Of a DNA stretch of 64,000 nt, positions 41,301 through 48,430 are shown one piece after another. Numbering within the stretch: the first letter of the stretch is position 1; each line of letters opens with the position of its first letter. Source of the DNA: Methanomassiliicoccus luminyensis B10 (lineage in GTDB: Archaea; Thermoplasmatota; Thermoplasmata; Methanomassiliicoccales; Methanomassiliicoccaceae); the NCBI RefSeq assembly GCF_000308215.1, contig NZ_CAJE01000012.1, positions 434,001 to 498,000 of the forward strand, in the 5' to 3' direction. The notes below the pieces were generated by a model, which saw nothing but the letters and a program-made list of their open reading frames with translations, had not been told where the DNA came from and did no database searches. The position numbers were made by a program, and so were the translations under genes.

Positions 41301-43796
41301 AGCGGATGCACCAAGCTGGCTTCGGTCACCATAGGCAGTGGTGTGACCAGCATCGGAGACTACATGTTCCGGTATTGCTACGCCCTGACCTCGGTCATTA
41401 TCCCGAACAACGTGAACACCATCGGCAATAACGCGTTCCAAGGGTGCAACAACCTGACCACAGCGACAATAGGCAGTGGTGTGAACAAGATCAGCAACAG
41501 CGCGTTCAGCGGATGCACCAAGCTGGCCGAGATCATCGTTGACGCCGACAACGCAGTATACAGAAGCGTAGAGGGCATAGTATACAACAAGACCGTAACC
41601 ACTCTGATACTGTGTCCTGCGGGATGGTCCGGTTCGCTGACCATACCTAGCAGCGTGACCAGCATCGGCGACAGCGCGTTCAGCGGATGCACCAAGCTGG
41701 CCGCGGTAACGATACCGAATGGCGTGATCACCATCGGCGAAGACGCATTCACCGGCTGTATCGGTTTGACCACGGTCACTATTCCAAGCAGCGTGACCAC
41801 CATAGGTGAAGATGCGTTCACTGGCTGTACCGCCCTGGCCGAGATCATCGTTGACGCCGACAACGCAGTATACAGAAGCGTAGAGGGCATAGTATACAAC
41901 AAGACCGTAACCACTCTGATACTGTGTCCTGCGGGATGGTCCGGTTCGCTGACCATACCTAGCAGCGTGACGAGTATCAATAGCGAAGCGTTCCTTGGCT
42001 GCACCGGTCTGACCTCGGTCACGATACCGGGCAGTGTGACCAGCATCGGCGCGAAAGCGTTCCAAGAGTGCACCGCCCTGGCATCTGTCACGATAGGCAA
42101 CGGGGCCGGCACCACCATCGGCACGCAAGCGTTCTCCTACTGCCCGGTCCTGAGCATAGTGACCATAGGCAGTGGTGTGACTAGCATCGGGAACAGTGTG
42201 TTCAGGGACTGCCCCGCCCTGACCTCGATCGTCATACCGAACAGCGTGACCAGCATCGGTACCAATGCGTTCGCATACTGCACCGGCCTGACATCGGTCA
42301 CAATCGGCAACGGGGTCGCCAGCCTTGGACAATACACATTCCAAGGGTGCACCGCCCTGGAAAGACTGGTCATAGGCAGTGGCATGATCAGCATCGGCAA
42401 CGACGTGTTCTATGGATGTACCGGTCTGATCACGGTCACGATACCGAACAGCGTGACCGGCATCGGGAACAACGCGTTCTACGGATGTACCGGTCTGACC
42501 AAGGTCATCATAGGCAGTGGTGTCACTACCATCGGCAGCTCTTTCTCCGGCTGCACCGCCCTGACCACCGTGGTGTTCACCGGCAATGCACCGACATCGG
42601 TCAGCAGCGCTTGGGTCAGAAATGTTCCCAATCCGGTAGTTCACTACCATCTGGGTGCCGAAGGGTTCACCACGCCGACCTGGAATAACGTCGCGTGCTA
42701 TCCTCTGGCCATACCTGATTTCGAGGCCGACGTAACTTCGGGCAACGCCCCGCTGACGGTGCAGTTCACCGACAAGAGCCTAGGCGCCGCATCGGTGCAA
42801 TGGGACTTCGGTGACGGAACCACCAGCACCGCCTGGGACCCGTCGCATACGTACAGTGCACCGGGCACATACACGGTCACCCTGACCACGATAAATGCCG
42901 GTGGTGGCAGCACCCAAACCACCATGACCGTGACCGTGATCGCGCCGCCCGTAGAGTTGCCCGTAGGGACCGAGGTCATGGTGTCTGCTTCGTCCGATGC
43001 CGATGGAAAACTGATCGTCACGTATGACCCCACCGTACTGAGGTTCGTATCGGCCACTGGTGCGACGAACATCGTCACTGCTGAAGGAACGATCACCATC
43101 ACGACAGCGGGCGCGAACGGACCGGTGGACGTAACGTTCGCGGCATTGGCGAACCTGGGACCTACCACGGTCACCCTGAACGGGGAGAGCAAGGTCTTCA
43201 ACATCGTTCCCGGCGAACCTGCGAGCTATAGCTCGTTCGTAATCGTAGAACAGGACGGCCAGCAGAACACCGCGGATGTCTCGCTCTACAAGGTCCCCAA
43301 AGTCGCCGGCTTCAAGCTGGTGTTCCACTACACTGGCGGAACTCCGGTCGTTAGCGACCTGGCCGGGCTCGGTGCCAAGGGTATCTTCTCGACAGCGGTC
43401 GACGAGGTTGGCAAGACGATAACCATAGTATGGGCCAGTTCGAGGAACATGGTCCCGAGCGGCATCTTGTTCTCGATCAGCGGAGCTGACGGCCTGACAC
43501 TATCGCCGGCCGATGCCGAGCTCAGGTACATCGCGGACGATGTAAGTGTCAGTATCCAGGTGATCGTCGGAGTGGCCAGCAGCTACGAGGACGCTGTGAG
43601 TCAGGATCCCAACCCCGCTCCCGCCGCTGACCTGAACGGGGATGGGGAGACGAACCTCGCGGACCTCATCCTGCTGGTGCAGTTCCTTGCCGGTAACGAG
43701 GTGAACATCGACGAGGACAGCGCGGACCTCGATGGCGACGGGATAGTGGACATTCGTGACGCGATAGCCCTGCAGGAGATCATAACCGTGGCATGA
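38391..43796 (+). CDS. Giant secreted propeller-FN3-LRR-PKD-dockerin protein
   Basis: 1801 residues. Signal peptide about 1-28; beta-propeller-like domain about 30-455, very similar to that of the 44034 protein; a beta-rich module about 458-541. Two FN3 domains span about 541-730 and BspA-type LRRs about 755-1415 (some 25 units such as SVTSIGTNAFYKCAALTSVTIP). PKD about 1443-1522, the beta-rich module again about 1525-1608, and a cohesin-like beta-sandwich about 1609-1728. The C-terminal dockerin (1746-1801) has DLNGDGETNLADLILLVQFL and ADLDGDGIVDIRDAIALQEI. Likely an adhesin docked on the membrane-held cohesin. A Shine-Dalgarno (gaggagg) precedes the ATG. Long exact DNA repeats occur inside the LRR part. 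Confidence 0.92.
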   Translation: MTEHKVETVLISLILFVSIIAPLVAVDLGSAASDWPSVPGNNENPWISDALSPTIDEDLAIKWSVIGATSGMSGWEVPSTAITVGDYAYYYDQLNKKLMKVHIEDGAEAASAPLTASGYNLPVTYGNGKLFVPMINSKVSIYDADTMEKIGTTDTKLTKWNGMQGPVTYYDEYIYLGTYGSTYPGIDFACFHDNGTLAWSLDGGGWGYSLAPQFIEVGDKTYCVVASKGYGQAGITDGGSTIYVLDPATGYEYSRVKISDEYNQGGISHYEGRIYVATQNDAATATHIHSYVVGADGSLSDEKVWTSSLTGGTQSAPVIYNDRIYLGSGGATMGANRNIEVISIGSDGSMTSVYDIPIKTKGTLTLTTAYATAENDYTVYLYVTPYDGTSTNPDIYIIKDSAHQTAAHYKGIELPGEGDQYSFNSVTISSQGYLLFKSDVALWCVEAVREESTPGTEFQVSASSDADGKLIVTYNPSALRFVSATGATNIVTAEGTITITTAGANGPVDVTFEVVEDPLVGPTKVTLNGADEVFKIVPRTFAPGIPTNLAAAAGNGQVTLTWNAPENNGGEAIRGYIIYVNGYKFSTYTVGEYNETATTITGLTNGREYTITISAFNPTGESGRSVEIKATPTDVVIVPEVPSAPTNLAAAAGDSQVVLTWNAPGSNGGAAITHYVVYRDGTKIDGMFTGTTATVTGLTNGNQYKFTVAAVNSVGESERSNEVSATPVAPASTYTYKISGGTVEITKYTGSGGIVEIPSTIEGLPVTAIGTNAFQNKATLTSVTIPDSVTSIGTQAFMGCSGLISVSIGSGVTSIGTNAFYKCAALTSVTIPSKVISIGTNAFRDCTALTEINVDADNTAFKSVDGVVYNKTVTTLILCPAGWSGSLTIPSSVTSIGDSAFMGCAGLTEVIMLSSVTSIGTGSFNGCTGLTSIAIPGSVTSIGNNAFSGCTKLAAVTIPNSVISIGTSAFSGCTKLASVTIGSGVTSIGDYMFRYCYALTSVIIPNNVNTIGNNAFQGCNNLTTATIGSGVNKISNSAFSGCTKLAEIIVDADNAVYRSVEGIVYNKTVTTLILCPAGWSGSLTIPSSVTSIGDSAFSGCTKLAAVTIPNGVITIGEDAFTGCIGLTTVTIPSSVTTIGEDAFTGCTALAEIIVDADNAVYRSVEGIVYNKTVTTLILCPAGWSGSLTIPSSVTSINSEAFLGCTGLTSVTIPGSVTSIGAKAFQECTALASVTIGNGAGTTIGTQAFSYCPVLSIVTIGSGVTSIGNSVFRDCPALTSIVIPNSVTSIGTNAFAYCTGLTSVTIGNGVASLGQYTFQGCTALERLVIGSGMISIGNDVFYGCTGLITVTIPNSVTGIGNNAFYGCTGLTKVIIGSGVTTIGSSFSGCTALTTVVFTGNAPTSVSSAWVRNVPNPVVHYHLGAEGFTTPTWNNVACYPLAIPDFEADVTSGNAPLTVQFTDKSLGAASVQWDFGDGTTSTAWDPSHTYSAPGTYTVTLTTINAGGGSTQTTMTVTVIAPPVELPVGTEVMVSASSDADGKLIVTYDPTVLRFVSATGATNIVTAEGTITITTAGANGPVDVTFAALANLGPTTVTLNGESKVFNIVPGEPASYSSFVIVEQDGQQNTADVSLYKVPKVAGFKLVFHYTGGTPVVSDLAGLGAKGIFSTAVDEVGKTITIVWASSRNMVPSGILFSISGADGLTLSPADAELRYIADDVSVSIQVIVGVASSYEDAVSQDPNPAPAADLNGDGETNLADLILLVQFLAGNEVNIDEDSADLDGDGIVDIRDAIALQEIITVA
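40995..41093 (+). repeat. LRR-region DNA repeat, diverged copy
   Basis: 99 bases that match 41583-41681 with one visible mismatch (c at 41015 against t at 41603), offset 588 bp, a multiple of three. They encode the KTVTTLILCPAGWSGSLTIP segment and the start of the next LRR unit. Confidence 0.85.
41523..41659 (+). repeat. LRR-region DNA repeat, exact copy A
   Basis: 137 bases identical to 41835-41971 (period 312 bp, exactly 104 codons). They encode an island between LRR blocks (AEIIVDADNAVYRSVEGIVY, then KTVTTLILCPAGWSG). Identity at silent positions indicates recent duplication or conversion. Confidence 0.9.
41835..41971 (+). repeat. LRR-region DNA repeat, exact copy B
   Basis: Second exact copy of the 137-base unit at 41523-41659, in the same frame and orientation. 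Confidence 0.9.
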
Positions 43797-43827
43797 AGGA
43801 CGTGAGCTCGAAGGGCTAAACATCTTT

Positions 43828-43874
43828 GAGGCTCGGCCTCAGGCGGTGGCTCCGGCCACCGCCAATCGTTTACC
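43828..43874 (+). repeat. Duplicated double-hairpin element, copy 2
   Basis: Same 47 bases as 38222-38268, located 32 bp after the stop of the giant dockerin gene. Both hairpins, including the TCCG tetraloop, are unchanged. The following sequence is also related (gagcgga...ctcggag against gagcggagctcagga). Confidence 0.85.
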
Positions 43875-44033
43875 TCGAAGGTCCCGAGCGGATCTCGGAG
43901 CTATGGAGAATCAGATACATGCTAAAACAGAGCAGAACGTTCCGAGCGATGACCACGCCCCCCATGGTCACTCTCGTGCTCAATGTAAATACGCAGTTCA
44001 GGACAAGAGAAGAATTTGAAAAGGAGGATTCTT

Positions 44034-45956
44034 ATGACAAAGCACAATGATAGAGCGGCGATCCTGTCGCTGATACTGGCCGCATGTTTCATCGCTCCGC
44101 TGTTCGCTGCCGGCCAGAGCAGCGCCGCGAGCGATTGGCCCAGCGTACCGGGAAGCAACGAAAGCCCCTGGATCTCGGATGCATTGTCCCCGACGATCGA
44201 TGATGGTCTCGCCATCAAGTGGAGCGTTATCGGAACTACGTCTGGGATGAGCGGATGGGAAGTCCCCAGTACGGCGATTACGGTGGGTGACTATGCCTAT
44301 TATTATGACCTCCTCGCAAAGAAATTATTGAAAGTCAACATCGAGGACGGCACGGAAGTAGCTTCCGACGACCGGACCATAGTTGGGATGTACAATGTGC
44401 CGCTGACTTACGCCAACGGCAAATTGTTCGTGCCCCAATACAAGGCCGGTGTGGTTAATGTTCTGATCTACGACGCGAACACAATGGAAAAGATCGGGGA
44501 AACGCCGTCGTCCAACAGGCTGCTTAAGGGGAACGGCATGCAGGGGCCCGTGACCTACTACGACGGGCGCATCTACCTCGGGACCTACGGCGGCACCGCC
44601 GTGGGCATGGACTTCGCGTGCTTCACCGAGAACGGCGAATACGTGTGGGGAATGGACGGCGGGAGCTGGGGATACGTGATGATCCCACAGTTCATCGAGG
44701 TCGGCGATAAGACCTACTGCGTAGTAGCCTCCAAAGGCTACGGGCAAGCAGGTGTCACCGACGGAGGCTCTACGGTTTACGTCCTGGATCCAGCCACCGG
44801 GCAGGAATACAGCCGGGTTAAGATCAGCGACGAATACGTACAGGGAGGCATCTCCAGCTACGAGGGCCGCGTGTATGTGGCAACCCAGAACGATGTCGCG
44901 TCGGTCACGCATATACACTCTTATGTCGTAGGAGCGGACGGCTCGCTGTCAGATGAGAAGGTCTGGACCTCTAGCCTCACCGGCGGAACGCAAAGTGTAC
45001 CGGTGATCTACAACGACCGCATCTACCTCGGAAGCGGCGGGGCCACCATGGGCGCCAACAGGAACATCGAGGTCATCAGCATCGGCAGCGACGGCAGCAT
45101 GACCTCGGTATACAATATACCGATCAAAACGAAGAGCTCGCTCTCTCTGACCACCGCCTATGCCACCGCCGAGAATGACTATGCTGTCTACCTGTACTGC
45201 ACGCCGTACGACGGCATGGATGACAATCCAGAGGTATGTATTATTAAGGACAGCGCACATCAGACGGTCGCGAAGTATAAGGAGATAGAGCTGCCCGGCG
45301 AAGGGGACCAGTACTCCTTCAACAGCGTGACCATATCTGGTCAGGGATATCTCCTGTTCAAGAGCGACGTAGCTCTGTGGTGCGTGGAGGCAGTACACGA
45401 AACGGACCCCATATTGAGAGCTTCGTCCGTTTCGGGCACAGTGGGCGATACGGTCACCGTCAATGTCAGCATCGAGAACAATCCAGGGATCCTGGGCAGC
45501 GTGCTCAATGTGACATATGATCCCAACGTGCTCGAAGTACTATCCGCGAAGGCGGGGAATATCAGTTCCAACGTGCTATTCTATGCCAACACGGAGGAAC
45601 CGGGCAAGGTCAAGATGAGCTGGTTGCCCAGCGAGGGAGTCTACACTGACGGCTCGATAATGGTGATCGAGTTCAAGATAAAAGAGACGACGGCAGGGTC
45701 TACATCGATATCGATCAAGGACGGTGGAACGTCCGATCTGGACAAGAACCTCATCTCTGCACGGATCGTCAACGGGACCGTCACGATCGCCTCCACGCCG
45801 CCGGCTGAGAATCCTTCGACGGACGATGACGCCCCAAAGTCGAACGACGACCCGCTGCTCATCGCGATCACCCTGGTCGCCGCAATAGCGGTGATAGGGG
45901 CTGCGTTCGCCTTGTTCTGGAAAAAGAAGAGGAACGGCGGAATGACTCAGAAGTGA
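44034..45956 (+). CDS. Membrane-anchored propeller-cohesin protein (candidate scaffoldin)
   Basis: 640 residues from MTKHNDRAAILSLILAACFIAP, chosen over ATG 44016 because aaaggagg lies 7 bases before it. Signal peptide about 1-28; beta-propeller-like domain about 30-455, closely related to that of the 38391 protein. A cohesin domain follows, about 457-585 (SGTVGDTVTVNVSIENNPGI, NVTYDPNVLEVLSAKAGNIS, DGSIMVIEFKIKETTAGSTSI, NGTVTIA), then an acidic linker. A C-terminal helix with KKKR (about 605-632) fixes it in the membrane. It would present the cohesin at the surface to bind the dockerins encoded by the two genes upstream. Cohesin type and binding are inferred from sequence only. Confidence 0.9.
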   Translation: MTKHNDRAAILSLILAACFIAPLFAAGQSSAASDWPSVPGSNESPWISDALSPTIDDGLAIKWSVIGTTSGMSGWEVPSTAITVGDYAYYYDLLAKKLLKVNIEDGTEVASDDRTIVGMYNVPLTYANGKLFVPQYKAGVVNVLIYDANTMEKIGETPSSNRLLKGNGMQGPVTYYDGRIYLGTYGGTAVGMDFACFTENGEYVWGMDGGSWGYVMIPQFIEVGDKTYCVVASKGYGQAGVTDGGSTVYVLDPATGQEYSRVKISDEYVQGGISSYEGRVYVATQNDVASVTHIHSYVVGADGSLSDEKVWTSSLTGGTQSVPVIYNDRIYLGSGGATMGANRNIEVISIGSDGSMTSVYNIPIKTKSSLSLTTAYATAENDYAVYLYCTPYDGMDDNPEVCIIKDSAHQTVAKYKEIELPGEGDQYSFNSVTISGQGYLLFKSDVALWCVEAVHETDPILRASSVSGTVGDTVTVNVSIENNPGILGSVLNVTYDPNVLEVLSAKAGNISSNVLFYANTEEPGKVKMSWLPSEGVYTDGSIMVIEFKIKETTAGSTSISIKDGGTSDLDKNLISARIVNGTVTIASTPPAENPSTDDDAPKSNDDPLLIAITLVAAIAVIGAAFALFWKKKRNGGMTQK

Positions 45957-45977
45957 AGGATCGCTTCCCCAACAACC

Positions 45978-46009
45978 GGCGGGGACTTGCCGACCCCGCC
46001 TATTTTTTT
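45978..46009 (+). terminator. Intrinsic-type terminator after the cohesin gene
   Basis: GGCGGGG-acttgccga-CCCCGCC followed by tattttttt. It lies 21 bp after the stop and ends the rightward surface arm. Confidence 0.8.
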
Positions 46010-46212
46010 CTATCGACCCCCGGCAAGACCTATCGCGGATCATTATGCACAGCGACGGAAATGCTGCCCCCTGATCCAGCGCATCGACAAGAGCGGGCGG
46101 AGATGCGGCCCGGCGCTGCCGGGGCCCCCACGCGGACACGGCGGTACGGATCCGGGCCGGCCGATCGACCCCGATATAGAAGTGAGCTTCGGATGCGGAT
46201 AAGGGAGCTGAC

Positions 46213-47478
46213 CTATGCCAGCTTGGCCCGGTCGAACCCTTTTGCCCCGAACGGTTTGGTGGCGTCGATGGCGACCTTGGAGGTTGTCCCCTCGGACGAT
46301 GGGTCCAGGGAGGAGCCGGCGGCGTTGTTCACCACCATCAGGGAGCGGGAGGCCTGGAACCTAGTGGCCTCGGCCCACTCCACATCCCGGTCATCGAAGA
46401 TGTCGATGTCCTCGTCCACGATGGTGACCTTCTTCATGGAGGGATGCCCGGAGAACGCCGCCATGGCGGCGTTGATCCCGTCCCCCTCCTTGTTCTTGGT
46501 GATCGATACCACGCCGTGGAGCCAGCAGCAGCCGCCCTCGGTCAGCCGCACCCCGTGCACCTTTGGGACGACCTGGTTCACGGTGCGATAGATTATGGGC
46601 TCCCGGGGAAGGCCCATGAGCATGTAGTGCTCGTAGCCTCCAGGCAGAAGCAGGTGGAACAGGGGGTCCTTGCGCATGTAGAGGCGGTCGACCTCGAATA
46701 TGGGCGCCTTCCTTACCGAGTCGTAGGTCCCGGTGATGTCCATGAAGGGGCCTTCATCGACCATGCGGGAGGTGATGCGGCCCTCGAACACTATCTCCGA
46801 GGCCGCCGGGACCATCAGCCCGTTGTTGAGCTTGGCGACCTCCAGCCCGCTGCCCTTGGTCCTCTCCCGGAGGGAGTTGGCGATCCTCATCTCGTCGGTG
46901 CCGTAGTCGGTGGAGATGGCCGCTGCCAGCAGGACCGGCGGGCACACCCCCATGCAGAACGCCACGGGCAGCTCCTTTCCCTGGGCCTGCGCGTTCTTCC
47001 ACATGGTGTAAAGGTGCCGGGGGACCAGCCTGAGCGCGAAGCTCCTCTCATCGTGCAGCTTCATGCGGTGGAAGGACAGGTTCCTCTTGCCCTCGTACTC
47101 GGCGACCGCCACGGCGGAGGTGATGTACCTGCCCTGATCGCCGGGGAAGTACTTGGGTATCGGCAGCTTGGTAAGGTCGAACTCCGTCCTCACGTCGTCC
47201 ATGAACGCTCCCTCCTTGGCGACCTTTGGTTCAGAAGGGTTGGCCATGGCCTCCAGCATCTTGGGGATGAGCTGCTCCTTGGTTATGTCCAGAGCGCCGG
47301 AGATCCTCTCCCTGGTGCTCCATATGTTGCCGGCGGCCCGCATGCCGGCGAGGTTCTTGAATATGACCGGAGTGGTCTGGTTCTCCGCGAGTATCTTGGA
47401 TACCTCATACTCCAACGGAACATCGCGATCGATGGTTATGGTGTCCTTCATTTTGGCGAGAACGTCCCTCACGGCCAT
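46213..47478 (-). CDS. UbiD-family decarboxylase (probable anhydromevalonate phosphate decarboxylase)
   Basis: 421 residues of the UbiD fold, needing prenylated FMN. Patterns include FKNLAGMRAAGNIWSTRERIS, YITSAVAVAEYEGKRNLSFHRMKLHDERSFALRLVPRHLYTMWKNAQ, GGYEHYMLMGLPREPIIYRTV and NAAMAAFSGHPSMKKVTIVDEDIDIFDDRDVEWA. In archaea the short UbiD homologue decarboxylates trans-anhydromevalonate 5-phosphate in the modified mevalonate route to isoprenoid lipids. That is the likely role, by lineage and length. No UbiX is visible nearby. The 200 bp between the terminator and this gene hold nothing recognisable. Confidence 0.9.
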   Translation of the reverse strand: MAVRDVLAKMKDTITIDRDVPLEYEVSKILAENQTTPVIFKNLAGMRAAGNIWSTRERISGALDITKEQLIPKMLEAMANPSEPKVAKEGAFMDDVRTEFDLTKLPIPKYFPGDQGRYITSAVAVAEYEGKRNLSFHRMKLHDERSFALRLVPRHLYTMWKNAQAQGKELPVAFCMGVCPPVLLAAAISTDYGTDEMRIANSLRERTKGSGLEVAKLNNGLMVPAASEIVFEGRITSRMVDEGPFMDITGTYDSVRKAPIFEVDRLYMRKDPLFHLLLPGGYEHYMLMGLPREPIIYRTVNQVVPKVHGVRLTEGGCCWLHGVVSITKNKEGDGINAAMAAFSGHPSMKKVTIVDEDIDIFDDRDVEWAEATRFQASRSLMVVNNAAGSSLDPSSEGTTSKVAIDATKPFGAKGFDRAKLA

Positions 47479-47643
47479 GGCGGGTAATCGCCCCCCAGCT
47501 TATAAATACGGATGGGGGCCGGGCGCGACGAGCACATCCGGAATATGGCCGCTGAGCGAGGGTCGCCGGAAGAGCCGGTTCGTGCTGCGCGGACGAAATC
47601 TATTTCGTGGCATTGCCCATCTCTTTTTCGGCACCGTGAAAAG

Positions 47644-48387
47644 ATGAAGATAGAACGCCTGACCATCCGAGGGCCGGATAACTGCATCCCGGCCGTCATC
47701 ATCTTCCCCTCAAACCCGCTGGGAGGAGCGGCCATCGCTCATGGCTACGGCGGAAGCAAGGAGGAGCAGCTGGGATTGGCATGGCGGATCGCCGAGGCCG
47801 GCCTGGTCGCCTGCGCCATCGATCTCCGAGGACACGGCCAGAACCCCATGCCGCTGGACGAGAACGTCATGGGGGATATGGAAGCGGCCATCCGCTACCT
47901 GCGAAAGTACGGGAAGGTCGCGGCCGTCGGCCATTCCATCGGAGGCCGCCTGGCGCTCACCAGCAGCGCCGACCATGCCATAGGCATTTCTCCCCCGCTC
48001 GATCATACATACTGCGCCAGGACCCAGGAGCAGCTGCGGAAGTTCAGGAGCTACCGGGTGCGGCCGGACGACCCCATGGTGGTCTTCGACATCCTCGCTA
48101 AGATGCCGGAGTGGCAGGCGAACAGCGATAACAGGGCCATGATCATTTATGGCACCAGGGACGTTCCAGAGATCGCCGAGGCCTGCGGGGCGCTGGGGCC
48201 ACATCAGGCCAACGTGGTCAGGGCGGATGACGCGCTGCATGGCGACACCTACCTACTGGAGGCTGCCTTCGACGCCGTCACCAAGCAGATCTCCAGATGG
48301 TTCGGCGATGGAAAGGTGCGCGCCGCGGACGCCCCGATCGAGGGCTCATGCGGCGGGGCCGGAACGCCGAACGACGCCGGCGCGTGA
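47644..48387 (+). CDS. Alpha/beta hydrolase
   Basis: 247 residues. Nucleophile elbow AVGHSIGGRLAL (GHSIG, Ser near residue 101), oxyanion region AAIAHGYGGSKEEQLGLAWRIAEAGLVACAIDLRGHGQN, and late acid/His candidates in IIYGTRDVPEIAE and DDALHGDTYL. Dienelactone hydrolase or prolyl-oligopeptidase-like esterase; substrate unknown. The ATG at 47644 follows a short AT-rich stretch; the frame extends upstream into the antisense of ubiD, which is not protein-like. Confidence 0.85.
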   Translation: MKIERLTIRGPDNCIPAVIIFPSNPLGGAAIAHGYGGSKEEQLGLAWRIAEAGLVACAIDLRGHGQNPMPLDENVMGDMEAAIRYLRKYGKVAAVGHSIGGRLALTSSADHAIGISPPLDHTYCARTQEQLRKFRSYRVRPDDPMVVFDILAKMPEWQANSDNRAMIIYGTRDVPEIAEACGALGPHQANVVRADDALHGDTYLLEAAFDAVTKQISRWFGDGKVRAADAPIEGSCGGAGTPNDAGA

Positions 48388-48430
48388 TCCGACGAGCGAG
48401 CGGCGCGATGCCGCGCTGGTCCAAGAACGC

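Noticed and set aside
40995-41971. CRISPR-like array suggested by repeated DNA
   Set aside because: Repeats are in-frame LRR coding units of variable spacing, with no spacers of constant length and no cas genes.
41127-42650. 507-residue minus-strand open frame opposite the LRR region
   Set aside because: Its repeats only mirror the LRR repeats on the coding strand.
36106-45956. True cellulosome
   Set aside because: No glycoside hydrolase or carbohydrate-binding enzyme is encoded; only the cohesin-dockerin principle is shared.
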